Assembly: GCF_001921205.1 (NCBI RefSeq)
Contig: NZ_MSIE01000052.1
Span: 23,595 to 87,594 of the forward strand
DNA length: 64,000 nt
Direction: 5' to 3'
Source of the DNA: Actinophytocola xanthii
GTDB taxonomy: Bacteria > Actinomycetota > Actinomycetes > Mycobacteriales > Pseudonocardiaceae
Made by a program: the position numbers and the translations under genes
Part shown: positions 35,430-44,227 of the stretch, piece after piece
Position numbering within the stretch: position 1 is the first letter of the stretch
Layout of the letters: each line of letters opens with the position of its first letter
Notes under the pieces: model-generated
The model's input: the letters and a program-made list of their open reading frames with translations, nothing else
What the model was told of the DNA's origin: nothing
Databases searched by the model: none

Positions 35430-38400
35430 ATGCACAGACCCCTTCTGCGAACCGCCCTCAGCGTGCTCACGGCCGGCGCGGTCACGGTCGGCCTGATGCC
35501 GGCCGCCGCGGCCCACCCCGGCCACGCCGACCCGGAGTTCCGGGCGCTGCTGTTCACCAAGGTCGCCGCCGGCGCCTACCGGCACGACTCCATCCCCGCC
35601 GCCGTCGAGATGATCACCCAGCTTGGCGCCGAGCACCACTTCGAGGTGGTGCACAGCGAGGACTCGGCGATCTTCAACGACGCCGACCTGGCCACCTTCG
35701 ACGTCGTGGTCATGGTGCAGAACGGCGGCATGGTCTGGGACACCGACGCCCAGCGGCAGGCGGTGCGCACCTACGTCAACAACGGCGGCGGCATCGCCGC
35801 CGTGCACAACGCCACCGACATGAACATCGAGTCCCAGTTCCCGTGGTGGGACGACTTCGTCAACGGGGGCGCGCACATGACCGCGCACTCGGCCGGCGGG
35901 CTCACCGCGACCACGCACCGGATCGACGACGTGCACGCCTCCACGAAGGACCTGCCGGACCGCTGGCAGCGCCCGGAGGAGTGGTACAACTTCCACCCGA
36001 CCATGCGGGGCAAGGTGCACTCCCTGCTGGAGGTGGACGAGAGCACCTACGACCCGGGGCCCGAGGCCATGGGGACCGACCACCCGATCTCCTGGTGCCG
36101 CGAGGCCGAGGGTGGCCGGGTCTGGGCCACCGCGATGGGCCACGCGATCTCCTCCTACTCCGAGCCGCTGTTCCGCCAGCACGTGCTGGGCGGCATCCAG
36201 ACGGCGGCCGGCGCGATCCCCGCCGACTGCTCGGCGACCATGGACGCCGCGTTCGAGAAGGTCGTCCTCGACGACACCACCAAGGCCCCGACCTCGCTGG
36301 ACGTCGCACCGGACGGGCGGGTGTACTTCACCGAGATCCTCGGCCAGATCCGGATGTACGACCCGGACACCGCGGCCATCACCACCGCCCTGGACCTGCC
36401 GGTCTACGAGGGCGGCGAGGACGGGCTGACCTCGCTGGTGCTCTCCCCGGACTTCGCCGCGACCGGGCACATGTTCGTCTACTACTCCCCACCGGGCGCC
36501 GAGGAGGTCAACCGGGTCTCCCGGTTCACCGTCACCGGTGACGTGGTGGACCGGGCGAGCGAGGTCGTGCTGCTGGAGATCCCGGCCTCACGGCGGGAGG
36601 AGCCCGGCCACACCGGCGGCTACCTCGAGTTCGGACCTGGGGGCAACCTCTACATCGGCGTCGGCGACGACACCAACCCGTTCCAGTCCAGCGGGTACGC
36701 GCCGATCGACGAGCGGCCGGGCCGGGACCTGTACGACGCCCAGAAGACCTCGGCCAACACCAACGACCTGCGGGGCAAGATCCTGCGGGTCCACCCCGAG
36801 GCGGACGGGACCTACACGATCCCGGCGGGCAACATGTTCGCTCCCGGGACCGAGCTGACCCGCCCGGAGATCTACGCGATGGGCTTCCGCAACCCGTTCC
36901 GGTTCTCCATCGCCGCCGACGGCAGGCTCTACCTGGCCGACTACGGACCGGACGCGGGCGCGGACAACCCCAACCGCGGGCCGGGCGGGCTGGTCGAGTG
37001 GAACGTGATCAGCGAGCCGGGCTTCTACGGCTGGCCGTACTGCGTGGCCAACGGAATCCCGTTCAACGACTTCGACTTCGCCACCAACGCCTCCGGGCCG
37101 AAGTTCGACTGCGCCAACCCGGTCAACAACTCGCCCAACAACACCGGCCTGACCACCCTGCCGGCGGCCAAACCTGCGACCGTCTGGTACGGCAACGGCG
37201 CGAACGGCAACGCCTTCCCCGAACTGGGCGAGGGCGGCGAGGCCCCGATGGCCGGCCCCGTCTACGACTACGACCCCGACCTGCAGTCCGACACCAAGTT
37301 CCCCCAGTTCTACGAGGGCAAGGCGTTCTTCTACGAGTGGGCCCGCAACCGGAACTTCCTGTTCCACCGGGACGCCGAGGGCGGGATCCTCGACATCGAC
37401 CCCTGGTTCGTCGGCAATGTCCCGTTCGCGCCGATGGACATGAAGTTCGGCCCCGACGGCGCGTTGTACGTGGTCGAGTGGGGTGGCGGCTACGGCCGGG
37501 ACAACCCGGACTCCGGCGTCTACCGCATCGACTACACCCGCGGTGACCGGCGGCCGGTGGCGAGGGCCACGGCCAGCCCGACCAGCGGGGCGGCGCCGCT
37601 GCAGGTCCGGTTCTCCGGCGCGGCGTCGGCCGACCCCGAGGGGGAGCAGGTCCGCTACTCGTGGAACTTCGGTGACGGGTCGACCTCCACCGAGGCCGAG
37701 CCGACCCACGTGTTCACCGAGAACGGTCGATTCAACGTGCAGCTCACGGTCACCGACCCGGGCGGCAAGACCGGGTTCGCCAACGTCTCGGTGACCGTCG
37801 GGAACACCGCACCCGCTGTCGAGCTGGCGGCGCCGGTGAACGGTGGGTTCTTCGACTTCGGTGACCGTGTCGCCTTCGGCGCCACGGTCACCGACCCCGA
37901 GGAGCAGACCGACTGCGCCAAGGCGACGCTGCGGGTGTCGCTCGGCCACGACGCCCACGACCACCTCACCGACACGATCCGCGCCTGCGAGGGGGAGTTC
38001 GCGACGCTCGCGGACGAGGGCCACGCCGATGCCGACGTGTTCTACACCGCCGAGGCGACCTACACCGACGCCGGCGCGGGCGGCCAGCCCGCGCTGACCG
38101 GGCGGGACCTCGCGGTGCTCCAGCCCAAGCACAAGCAGGCCGAGCACCACGACTCCGCCACCGGGGTGGTCGTGCAGAACGACCCCGCCGCCGGGGCCGG
38201 CAAACGGGTCGGCGAGGTGTCCAACGGCGACTGGATCGCCTTCGAGCCGGTCAACCTGCACCAGATCGAGCGGGTCACCGCGCGGGTGCACGGGGCCTCC
38301 GACGGCGGCTCGATCCAGTTGCGGGCCGGGTCGCCCACCGGCGCGCTGGTGGCCACGATCCCGGTCCCGCGGACCGACGGCTTCGTGACCCTGCCCCCGG

Positions 38401-40214
38401 TGGCGGTGACGGACCCGGGCGGGACCATCGACCTGCACGCGGTGTTCACCACCACGGCCGACAACCAGTTCACCGTGGACTCGTTCGACTTCGTCGGCAA
38501 GGGCGTCTCGGTGAACGCGGCGCCCTACGTCGCGGTCAACGCCGCACCCGCCTCGGGCGCGGCACCGCTCGAGGTCGACTTCACCACCGACGCGGTCGAC
38601 CCCGAGGGCGACACGGCGCTGCGCTACGCGTGGAACTTCGGTGACGGCGGCACCTCGACCGAGGCCGCGCCGACGCACACCTACGCCGAGCCGGGCACCT
38701 ACACGGCCACGGTGACGGTGACCGACGGCGCCGGGCGCGCCAAGGCGGCCTCGGTGCGGGTCGTCGCGACGGTCCCGCCGATGCCGCCGATCGAGTGCGC
38801 CGACCCGGAGGCACCGGTCGACCGGGGCGACGAGTTCTCCGCCGACCGGCTCGACGGCTGCCGCTGGGACGCCGTCGTCCGCCCGAGCCTGACCTCGATG
38901 CGGATGGACGAGGGCGTGCTCAGCATCGACACGCTGCCCGGGGACATCAACGGCGCGGCCAACGACAACCCGAACAACTTCGTCCTGCAGACCGCGCCCG
39001 GCGGTGACTGGACGCTGGAGACCCGGATGCGCGCACCGCTCGCCGAGCGGTACCAGCTGGCCGGCTTCATGGTCTACGGCAACGACGACGACTACGTGAA
39101 GTTCGACGTGGTGTCGGTCAACGGGCCGGGCTCGACGGTCGACCTACGCGCCGAGCTGGTCTCGGAGAACAACGGCCAGTTCGGCAACGGCGGAAACCGC
39201 TCGGTGACGCTGGGCACGGGTCCGGAGAGCGGCTGGTGGCACCTGCGGCTGACCAAGGCCGGCAACACCTACACCGGCTGGGTCAGCGACGGCGGCACCG
39301 AGTGGACGCCGCTGGGCGAGGCCGTCACCAACGAGATCCCCGACCCGCGGTTCGGGCTGATGGCGATCGGGCCGCAGCAGACCAGAGGGCCGGTCACCGT
39401 CGACTTCGACTGGTTCCGGGTGTCCGGTGTGGACAGCACGGCGCCCACCGTCACCGCGGCCGTCTCACCCGAGCCGGGGGAGTCCGGCTGGCACACCGCG
39501 GCGCCCACGGTGACCCTGACCGCAGACGACGGAACGGGGTCGGGCGTGGCCGCGACCGAGTACCGGGTCGACGAGGGCGCGTGGACCCGCTACGCCGAGC
39601 CGTTCCGGGTCGGCGCCGAGGGGAGCCACGTCGTCGAGTACCGCGCGGTCGACCGCGCCGGGAACACCTCGCCGGTCGCCAGGGCGGAGCTGAAGGTCGA
39701 CACCGCGGCTCCCGCGGTCGCGGTCACCGGGGTGGTCGACGGACTGACCTACGGCCACAGCGAGGACCGGGTCGTGGACTGGACGGTGTCCGACGAGGCG
39801 TCCGGTCCCGGCGAGGTCACCGCCACCCTGGACGGTGCTCCACTGGCGCCGGGCACCCGCCTCGCGTTCCCGCGGCTGGCGCTCGGCGAGCACACCCTCG
39901 TGGTGCGCGCACCGGACGGGGCCGGGCACGTGGGCGAGCGGACGGTGGTCTTCACCATCGCCACCTCGGTCACCGACCTGCAGGCCATGCTCGACCGGCT
40001 CCAGGCGGAGAACGAGGTCGGCTGGCTGGCCGCGCTGGTTCTCGAGGCGCAGCTGGACCAGGCGCACCGGGAGGTCGTCCGGGACCGGCCCGACCTGGCA
40101 GTGCGGTGGCTGACGGCGTTCGGCTCCGCGCTGCCGCTGCTGGTGCCGAACGCCGAGGCGCGGGCGGTGCTGGCGACCGACGCTGCCGCGGTCGCCGCCG
40201 CCCTGCGGGAGTAA
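35430..40214 (+). CDS. giant secreted ThuA / PQQ-dehydrogenase-like / PKD / FIMAH protein
   Basis: A 1594-residue secreted protein. Residues 1-29 are a signal peptide. About 38-268 is a ThuA-like (glutamine-amidotransferase-fold) domain (VVVMVQNGG, GIAAVHNATD, WCREAEGGRVWATAMGH). About 275-700 is a glucose/sorbosone dehydrogenase-type beta-propeller (APDGRVYFTEILGQIRMYD, AMGFRNPFRFSIA, FGPDGALYVVEWGGGYG). Two PKD domains follow (about 713-790 and 1035-1115, each with YAWNFGDG/YSWNFGDG), with a CBM6-like domain between them, then a DUF1349-like beta-sandwich (1130-1330), an OmpL47-like repeat (1335-1430) and a C-terminal helical FIMAH domain. It lies 60 bp behind the isomerase gene and probably oxidises extracellular or polymer-bound sugar (inference). 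Confidence 0.88.
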   Translation: MHRPLLRTALSVLTAGAVTVGLMPAAAAHPGHADPEFRALLFTKVAAGAYRHDSIPAAVEMITQLGAEHHFEVVHSEDSAIFNDADLATFDVVVMVQNGGMVWDTDAQRQAVRTYVNNGGGIAAVHNATDMNIESQFPWWDDFVNGGAHMTAHSAGGLTATTHRIDDVHASTKDLPDRWQRPEEWYNFHPTMRGKVHSLLEVDESTYDPGPEAMGTDHPISWCREAEGGRVWATAMGHAISSYSEPLFRQHVLGGIQTAAGAIPADCSATMDAAFEKVVLDDTTKAPTSLDVAPDGRVYFTEILGQIRMYDPDTAAITTALDLPVYEGGEDGLTSLVLSPDFAATGHMFVYYSPPGAEEVNRVSRFTVTGDVVDRASEVVLLEIPASRREEPGHTGGYLEFGPGGNLYIGVGDDTNPFQSSGYAPIDERPGRDLYDAQKTSANTNDLRGKILRVHPEADGTYTIPAGNMFAPGTELTRPEIYAMGFRNPFRFSIAADGRLYLADYGPDAGADNPNRGPGGLVEWNVISEPGFYGWPYCVANGIPFNDFDFATNASGPKFDCANPVNNSPNNTGLTTLPAAKPATVWYGNGANGNAFPELGEGGEAPMAGPVYDYDPDLQSDTKFPQFYEGKAFFYEWARNRNFLFHRDAEGGILDIDPWFVGNVPFAPMDMKFGPDGALYVVEWGGGYGRDNPDSGVYRIDYTRGDRRPVARATASPTSGAAPLQVRFSGAASADPEGEQVRYSWNFGDGSTSTEAEPTHVFTENGRFNVQLTVTDPGGKTGFANVSVTVGNTAPAVELAAPVNGGFFDFGDRVAFGATVTDPEEQTDCAKATLRVSLGHDAHDHLTDTIRACEGEFATLADEGHADADVFYTAEATYTDAGAGGQPALTGRDLAVLQPKHKQAEHHDSATGVVVQNDPAAGAGKRVGEVSNGDWIAFEPVNLHQIERVTARVHGASDGGSIQLRAGSPTGALVATIPVPRTDGFVTLPPVAVTDPGGTIDLHAVFTTTADNQFTVDSFDFVGKGVSVNAAPYVAVNAAPASGAAPLEVDFTTDAVDPEGDTALRYAWNFGDGGTSTEAAPTHTYAEPGTYTATVTVTDGAGRAKAASVRVVATVPPMPPIECADPEAPVDRGDEFSADRLDGCRWDAVVRPSLTSMRMDEGVLSIDTLPGDINGAANDNPNNFVLQTAPGGDWTLETRMRAPLAERYQLAGFMVYGNDDDYVKFDVVSVNGPGSTVDLRAELVSENNGQFGNGGNRSVTLGTGPESGWWHLRLTKAGNTYTGWVSDGGTEWTPLGEAVTNEIPDPRFGLMAIGPQQTRGPVTVDFDWFRVSGVDSTAPTVTAAVSPEPGESGWHTAAPTVTLTADDGTGSGVAATEYRVDEGAWTRYAEPFRVGAEGSHVVEYRAVDRAGNTSPVARAELKVDTAAPAVAVTGVVDGLTYGHSEDRVVDWTVSDEASGPGEVTATLDGAPLAPGTRLAFPRLALGEHTLVVRAPDGAGHVGERTVVFTIATSVTDLQAMLDRLQAENEVGWLAALVLEAQLDQAHREVVRDRPDLAVRWLTAFGSALPLLVPNAEARAVLATDAAAVAAALRE

Positions 40215-40251
40215 TGACCCCGAAACGGGGGCGGATGCCGGTCCGCCTCCG

Positions 40252-40282
40252 GCCCCGGGCCGGCTAGCCCCCGGCCCGGGGC
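40252..40282 (+). terminator. GC hairpin after the ThuA/PQQ gene
   Basis: A 12-bp stem (40252-40263 with 40271-40282) and 7-nt loop, 38 nt after the stop; no clear T-run. Confidence 0.55.
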
Positions 40283-40287
40283 GCTTC

Positions 40288-40343
40288 GGGGCGCGTCCGC
40301 ACAGCCCTCGGCCCATCGACCGGCACTGTGCGGAAGCGCCCTA
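40288..40343. repeat. palindromic intergenic repeat, copy E
   Basis: Arms 40288-40304 and 40326-40342 are inverted copies with two mismatches. On the minus strand it reads TAGGGCGC...CGAGGGCTGTGCGGACGCGCCCC, clearly related to the repeats at 44060, 52653 and 57187. Confidence 0.6.
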
Positions 40344-40356
40344 AACTCAGTCGCGA

Positions 40357-40380
40357 AGTACTCGGGAATTCCCGAGTACT
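40357..40380. promoter_or_regulatory. perfect 24-bp palindrome, probable operator
   Basis: The half-site AGTACTCGGGAA is repeated exactly in inverse, with no spacer. It ends one base before the GTG at 40381 and 33 bp before the chosen ATG of the cyclase-like gene. A symmetric site this long suggests a dimeric repressor binding over the promoter or transcription start. Confidence 0.6.
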
Positions 40381-40413
40381 GTGCTGGGGGTGGCCGGAGG
40401 GCTGGCGAACGCG

Positions 40414-42762
40414 ATGCACCACACGATCATCGCGGTGGACGTGGAAGGTTTCGGTGCCCGGGACGGCCCGCACCAGACAAAGGTCCGGGAAGGCCTCAGC
40501 GCCGCGGTGCACCGGGCATTCCACCACTGTGGGCTCCCGTGGTCCGGCTGCCGCACGGAGGACCGCGGCGACGGGATGCTCGTGCTGGTTCCGGCACATG
40601 TGTCCAGCGCACGGCTGGTCGAGTGCCTGCCCACCGAGCTGGCCGCCCGCCTGCGCGAGCACAATGCGACAGCCGACGAGCAGGCGAAGATCCGGCTCAA
40701 AATTGTCATACATTCGGGTGAAGTGCTGCGGGACCGGCAGGGATATTCCAGCCCCGCCGTGGTGCACGCCTGCCGCCTGCTGGATTCCGCGGTTCTGCGC
40801 GGGGAGCTCAGAAACGCCAGCGGAGTTCTCGCCCTGATCACCTCCGACGACTTCTTCACCAACGTCGTCAGCCAGAACCCCGCCGTCGACCACCGCATCT
40901 ACCGCAAGGTCGCCGTCGCCGAGAAGGAGACCAGGACCGTCGCCTGGGTCTGCCTCCCCGACGACCACGAGGTGCCCCGGCGACCCCGACCGCACCCCGG
41001 TCGCCACCGGCGCGAGCGCGTTCCGCTGCGCGGCCGGCTTCCCCGCCTCCCGGTCACGGCCCTCACACTGACCCTGCTGCTGCTGGTGGGCGGCACCACC
41101 GGGAACGTGTTCGCCGCCCTTCCACCCAGCGGCCGGTGCGCGGTGCCGGTCCAGCTGAACGTGAACGTGTCCATGGAGAAGAGCCGGGTGCTCCGGGACC
41201 TGGCCGAGCAGTTCGAGCGCAGCACCCAGGACGACCGGGGGTGCAAGGGCGTCAGCGTCCAGGTCACCGTGGCCCGCGCGCCCGAGTCCGTGATCGAGGC
41301 GATCGGACGCGGCTGGTCGGGCCGCGAGGACGTGCACAAGGTCGGCCCCGAGCCGCACGTGCTGCTGCCCGACTCCGGCTTCGAGTTCGACGCCGCAGTC
41401 CGGGCACTACAGCTCAGCGGTCACGACGAGATGGTGCTGGAGGACTGGGGGCCGATCGCGCTCTCGCCGCTGGTGCTGGCCCGGCCGCGACCGCCCGGCG
41501 ACCTCCCCGACCCGCCCGTGCAGCCGGCGACCTGGTCCAGCGTGCTCGAGACGGCCGAGGACAACGCGAGCTCCTCGGATCGGCGGTACCACCGGCCGAG
41601 CCCGATCACCTCCGGGGCGGGGCTCACCGCCACGATCGTGCTGTACCGCACGGCGCTCGAGCGCCGCCTGGACGCCGAGGCCCTGTCCGCCCGCGGCGCG
41701 CCGAACACCCTGCACCAGGTGGAGCTGTCGGTGGTGGCCGGGGACGAGAGCGGTGACCTGCTCTGCTCGACCTGGGAGCACCCCGGTGCCTCGGGCACGG
41801 TACTGGTGTCGGAGAAGGCGGCGGCCGACTACAACGAGGGCGACGCTCCGCCCGGCGCGCCGTGCGCGCCGCGCACGAGCGGGTCGCTGGACATCACCTA
41901 CCCCCGGATCGGCACCCCCTACCTGGACCACCCCTTCGTCGCGGTCTCCTGGCGGGAACTCCCCACGAACCCGGCCAGGGACCGGGCAGTCCGCTCGTTC
42001 CACGAGTACCTGGTCGGCCCGGACGGTCAGGCGGCGCTGCGGCGGGCCCGGTTCCGCGACCGCCTGGGGGACACCGTGGACTACGAGGGTGCCCCCCAGG
42101 ACCGGCCGGCGAGGCTGGGTCTGGAGAAGGTCGACGTGCCAGCGGTGGTCCAGGCGTTCCACGACGCGCGGCGGGCGGTCCGGGTGCAGCTGCTCGTCGA
42201 CGTGTCCACCGCCATGTCCGTGCGGCTCCCGGAGCTCGGCGGGTCGCGCCTGGAGGCCGCGGCCGACGCCGTCTTCCGCACCCTGCGCTCGGTGGGGGAC
42301 CGCGACCGCGTCGGGCTGTGGGAGTTCGCCCAGGGGCACGGCGGCCGCGCCGACCACCAGGTCCTGCTGTCGATCGGCGACGGCACGGCGCAACGGGCCC
42401 GGGAGAGCCTGAGCAGGGTGAGCGTCAGCGGGCGGCCGGCCCGCCTGTACCCGACGCTGGAGGCGGCGGTGCTCGCCCTCAGGTCGGGCCGGCCGGCGTC
42501 CCCTGAGGTCGGCGACGCGATCCTGGTCGTCGCCGACGGCAGCCGGAACGAGGTGGGGCACTCACAGCTGGTCGAGGTCCTGGCCGCCGGCGAGCCGGTA
42601 CCGGTGTTCCTGATCGCGTTCGCGGCGTCGGTCTGCGACTCGAGGCAGTGGCGGGAGATCACGCAGGAGACCGGCGGCGCGTGTCACGAGGTGAGGAACA
42701 TGGCCGACATCGACACCGCGCTGGAGAGCGTGGCGACCGTGTTGTGGGGTGGGCGGCGATGA
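40414..42762 (+). CDS. nucleotidyl cyclase-like / TM / solute-binding / vWA transmembrane protein
   Basis: A 782-residue protein with an unusual layout. Residues 1-180 are a cytoplasmic class III nucleotidyl-cyclase-like domain, with metal-site aspartates probably Asp9 (IIAVDVEGFG) and Asp53 (EDRGDGMLVLV). Residues 190-210 are basic, 212-235 a transmembrane helix. Outside are a solute-binding-protein-like domain (about 245-570) and a von Willebrand A domain with MIDAS DVSTA at Asp596 to the C-terminus. ATG 40414 is chosen because the cyclase domain starts there; GTG 40381 is possible. Stop and start of the next lipoprotein gene overlap (ATGA). Such cyclase-like domains occur in actinobacterial signalling and conflict systems; the role here is unknown. 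Confidence 0.8.
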   Translation: MHHTIIAVDVEGFGARDGPHQTKVREGLSAAVHRAFHHCGLPWSGCRTEDRGDGMLVLVPAHVSSARLVECLPTELAARLREHNATADEQAKIRLKIVIHSGEVLRDRQGYSSPAVVHACRLLDSAVLRGELRNASGVLALITSDDFFTNVVSQNPAVDHRIYRKVAVAEKETRTVAWVCLPDDHEVPRRPRPHPGRHRRERVPLRGRLPRLPVTALTLTLLLLVGGTTGNVFAALPPSGRCAVPVQLNVNVSMEKSRVLRDLAEQFERSTQDDRGCKGVSVQVTVARAPESVIEAIGRGWSGREDVHKVGPEPHVLLPDSGFEFDAAVRALQLSGHDEMVLEDWGPIALSPLVLARPRPPGDLPDPPVQPATWSSVLETAEDNASSSDRRYHRPSPITSGAGLTATIVLYRTALERRLDAEALSARGAPNTLHQVELSVVAGDESGDLLCSTWEHPGASGTVLVSEKAAADYNEGDAPPGAPCAPRTSGSLDITYPRIGTPYLDHPFVAVSWRELPTNPARDRAVRSFHEYLVGPDGQAALRRARFRDRLGDTVDYEGAPQDRPARLGLEKVDVPAVVQAFHDARRAVRVQLLVDVSTAMSVRLPELGGSRLEAAADAVFRTLRSVGDRDRVGLWEFAQGHGGRADHQVLLSIGDGTAQRARESLSRVSVSGRPARLYPTLEAAVLALRSGRPASPEVGDAILVVADGSRNEVGHSQLVEVLAAGEPVPVFLIAFAASVCDSRQWREITQETGGACHEVRNMADIDTALESVATVLWGGRR

Positions 42763-44042
42763 CCGTGCGGAGGTGGTGCGGCCCGCGGTTCGTGCTGGCG
42801 GTACTGCTCGTGCTGACCGGCTGCGCGCGGGGGCAGGACCCCGCCGCCCGGTTCGACCAGGAAGGGCCGATCGTGTTCACCGACGGTCCGGACACCAGCA
42901 ACAACCGCCAGATCAAGCAGTTGGTGAAGGCCTGGAACGACGTGCGCGGCAGCGACGAGCGCGTGACGTTCGTCGAGCTGTCCTACGCGACCGACGACCA
43001 CCGCGCCCAGCTGCGGGCCCGCGCACAGGACCTCGCCGTCGCCGACCCCGAGAAGTTCCGGGAGCAGTGCTACGACGTGGTGACGCTGGACGTCATCTGG
43101 GCCACCGAGTTCGCCGAGGCGGGCTACCTCGTCCCGCTCGACGGCGCGGAGCTGGACGTGGACCTGTTCCTGCGCGAGCCGGTGCGGGCGGTGACCGTCA
43201 ACGGCCGGCTCTGGGCCGTGCCGTGGCGGACCGACGCCGGGCTGCTGTACTACCGCACGGACCTGCTCGACAAGGCGGGCAAGCAGGTGCCCACCACCTG
43301 GGCGGAGCTGGCCGCGGTGGCCGACGAGCTGGCGGAGGGGGACCTGGCTGGCTACGTCGGCCAGTTCGGGCGCTACGAGGGGCTCACGGTGAACGCCGTC
43401 GAGTGGATCTGGGGCGCCGGCGGTGAGGTGCTCGCGCCGGATGGTTCGGTGGTGGTCGACGAGCCGGCGGCGCGCGAGGGGATCGAGATGCTCGCTCGCG
43501 GCGTCGAGGACGGGTGGATCCCGCGGACCGCGCTCGGCTACGACGAGGAGCGCAGCCTCGACGCGTTCCGGCAGGGCGGCGCGGTGTTCATGCGCAACTG
43601 GCCGTACGCCTACCGTCGCCTCGAGGACGGGAACTCCCCGGTGAGCGGCAAGTTCGGGGTGGCGTCGCTGCCCGGGCCGAGTGCGCTCGGCGGGTGGAAC
43701 CTCGGGATCTCGAGCTGCTCGACCCACCGCCGCACCGCCCAGGACTTCATCCAGTTTCTCACCAGCAAGGACAACCAGCGTCGGTTGTTCCAGACCGCCG
43801 GCTTCGGCCCCACGATCGCCTCGCTCTACAGCGATCTCGACCTCGGCCGTCAGTTCCCGTACCTCGAGGTGCTCAAGCACAGCCTGCGCACCGCGCGGAA
43901 CCGGCCCGCGACGCCCCAGTACGAGGACGTGAGCGAGGAGATCCAGGAACACGTCGGCGACGCCCTGGAGCGAGTGGACTCGGTGGACGACCGCGTCGAG
44001 GACCTCGCCGAGGAGCTGACGACCGTCACCGGCGGGGGTTAG
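42759..44042 (+). CDS. orphan extracellular solute-binding lipoprotein (family 1)
   Basis: A 427-residue lipoprotein. The signal peptide ends in the lipobox LTGC; the mature chain is a type 2 (MalE-like) binding fold: VTLDVIWATEFAEAGYLVPLD, VPWRTDAGLLYYRTDLLDKAGK, AFRQGGAVFMRNWPYA. No permease or ATPase gene is adjacent. Its ATG overlaps the stop of the cyclase/SBP/vWA gene, which has its own binding domain outside the membrane, so it may act as a ligand sensor for that protein rather than as a transporter part (inference). Its TAG stop lies at the start of a TAGGGA(G)CGTCCT repeat-like sequence. Confidence 0.88.
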   Translation: MTVRRWCGPRFVLAVLLVLTGCARGQDPAARFDQEGPIVFTDGPDTSNNRQIKQLVKAWNDVRGSDERVTFVELSYATDDHRAQLRARAQDLAVADPEKFREQCYDVVTLDVIWATEFAEAGYLVPLDGAELDVDLFLREPVRAVTVNGRLWAVPWRTDAGLLYYRTDLLDKAGKQVPTTWAELAAVADELAEGDLAGYVGQFGRYEGLTVNAVEWIWGAGGEVLAPDGSVVVDEPAAREGIEMLARGVEDGWIPRTALGYDEERSLDAFRQGGAVFMRNWPYAYRRLEDGNSPVSGKFGVASLPGPSALGGWNLGISSCSTHRRTAQDFIQFLTSKDNQRRLFQTAGFGPTIASLYSDLDLGRQFPYLEVLKHSLRTARNRPATPQYEDVSEEIQEHVGDALERVDSVDDRVEDLAEELTTVTGGG

Positions 44043-44059
44043 GGAGCGTCCTGGCCGAG

Positions 44060-44227
44060 CTAGGGCACGTCCTCAAAGCCCTCGATCGCGGTCTTCGCGC
44101 CCAGCCCGCCGCTGGCCGCGTTGTCGGACAGGCCAAGTACGACCCGGTACGAGGCCCGCCCTCCGCCTTGCCAGCGACGACCTGGATCACGAAGCCCATC
44201 GACCGGGACTTTGAGGACGCGCCCTAG
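44060..44227. mobile_element. MITE-like element with 19-bp terminal inverted repeats
   Basis: CTAGGGCACGTCCTCAAAG at 44060-44078 is matched by its inverse at 44209-44227 with one mismatch, bounding 168 bp without any ORF between two convergent genes. The left third (44060-44102) is nearly identical, inverted, to the 45-bp repeat at 52653. The right end contains the TAG stop of the kinase gene. No target-site duplication is evident. It could be a miniature transposon or a fusion of two REP-like elements. Confidence 0.55.
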
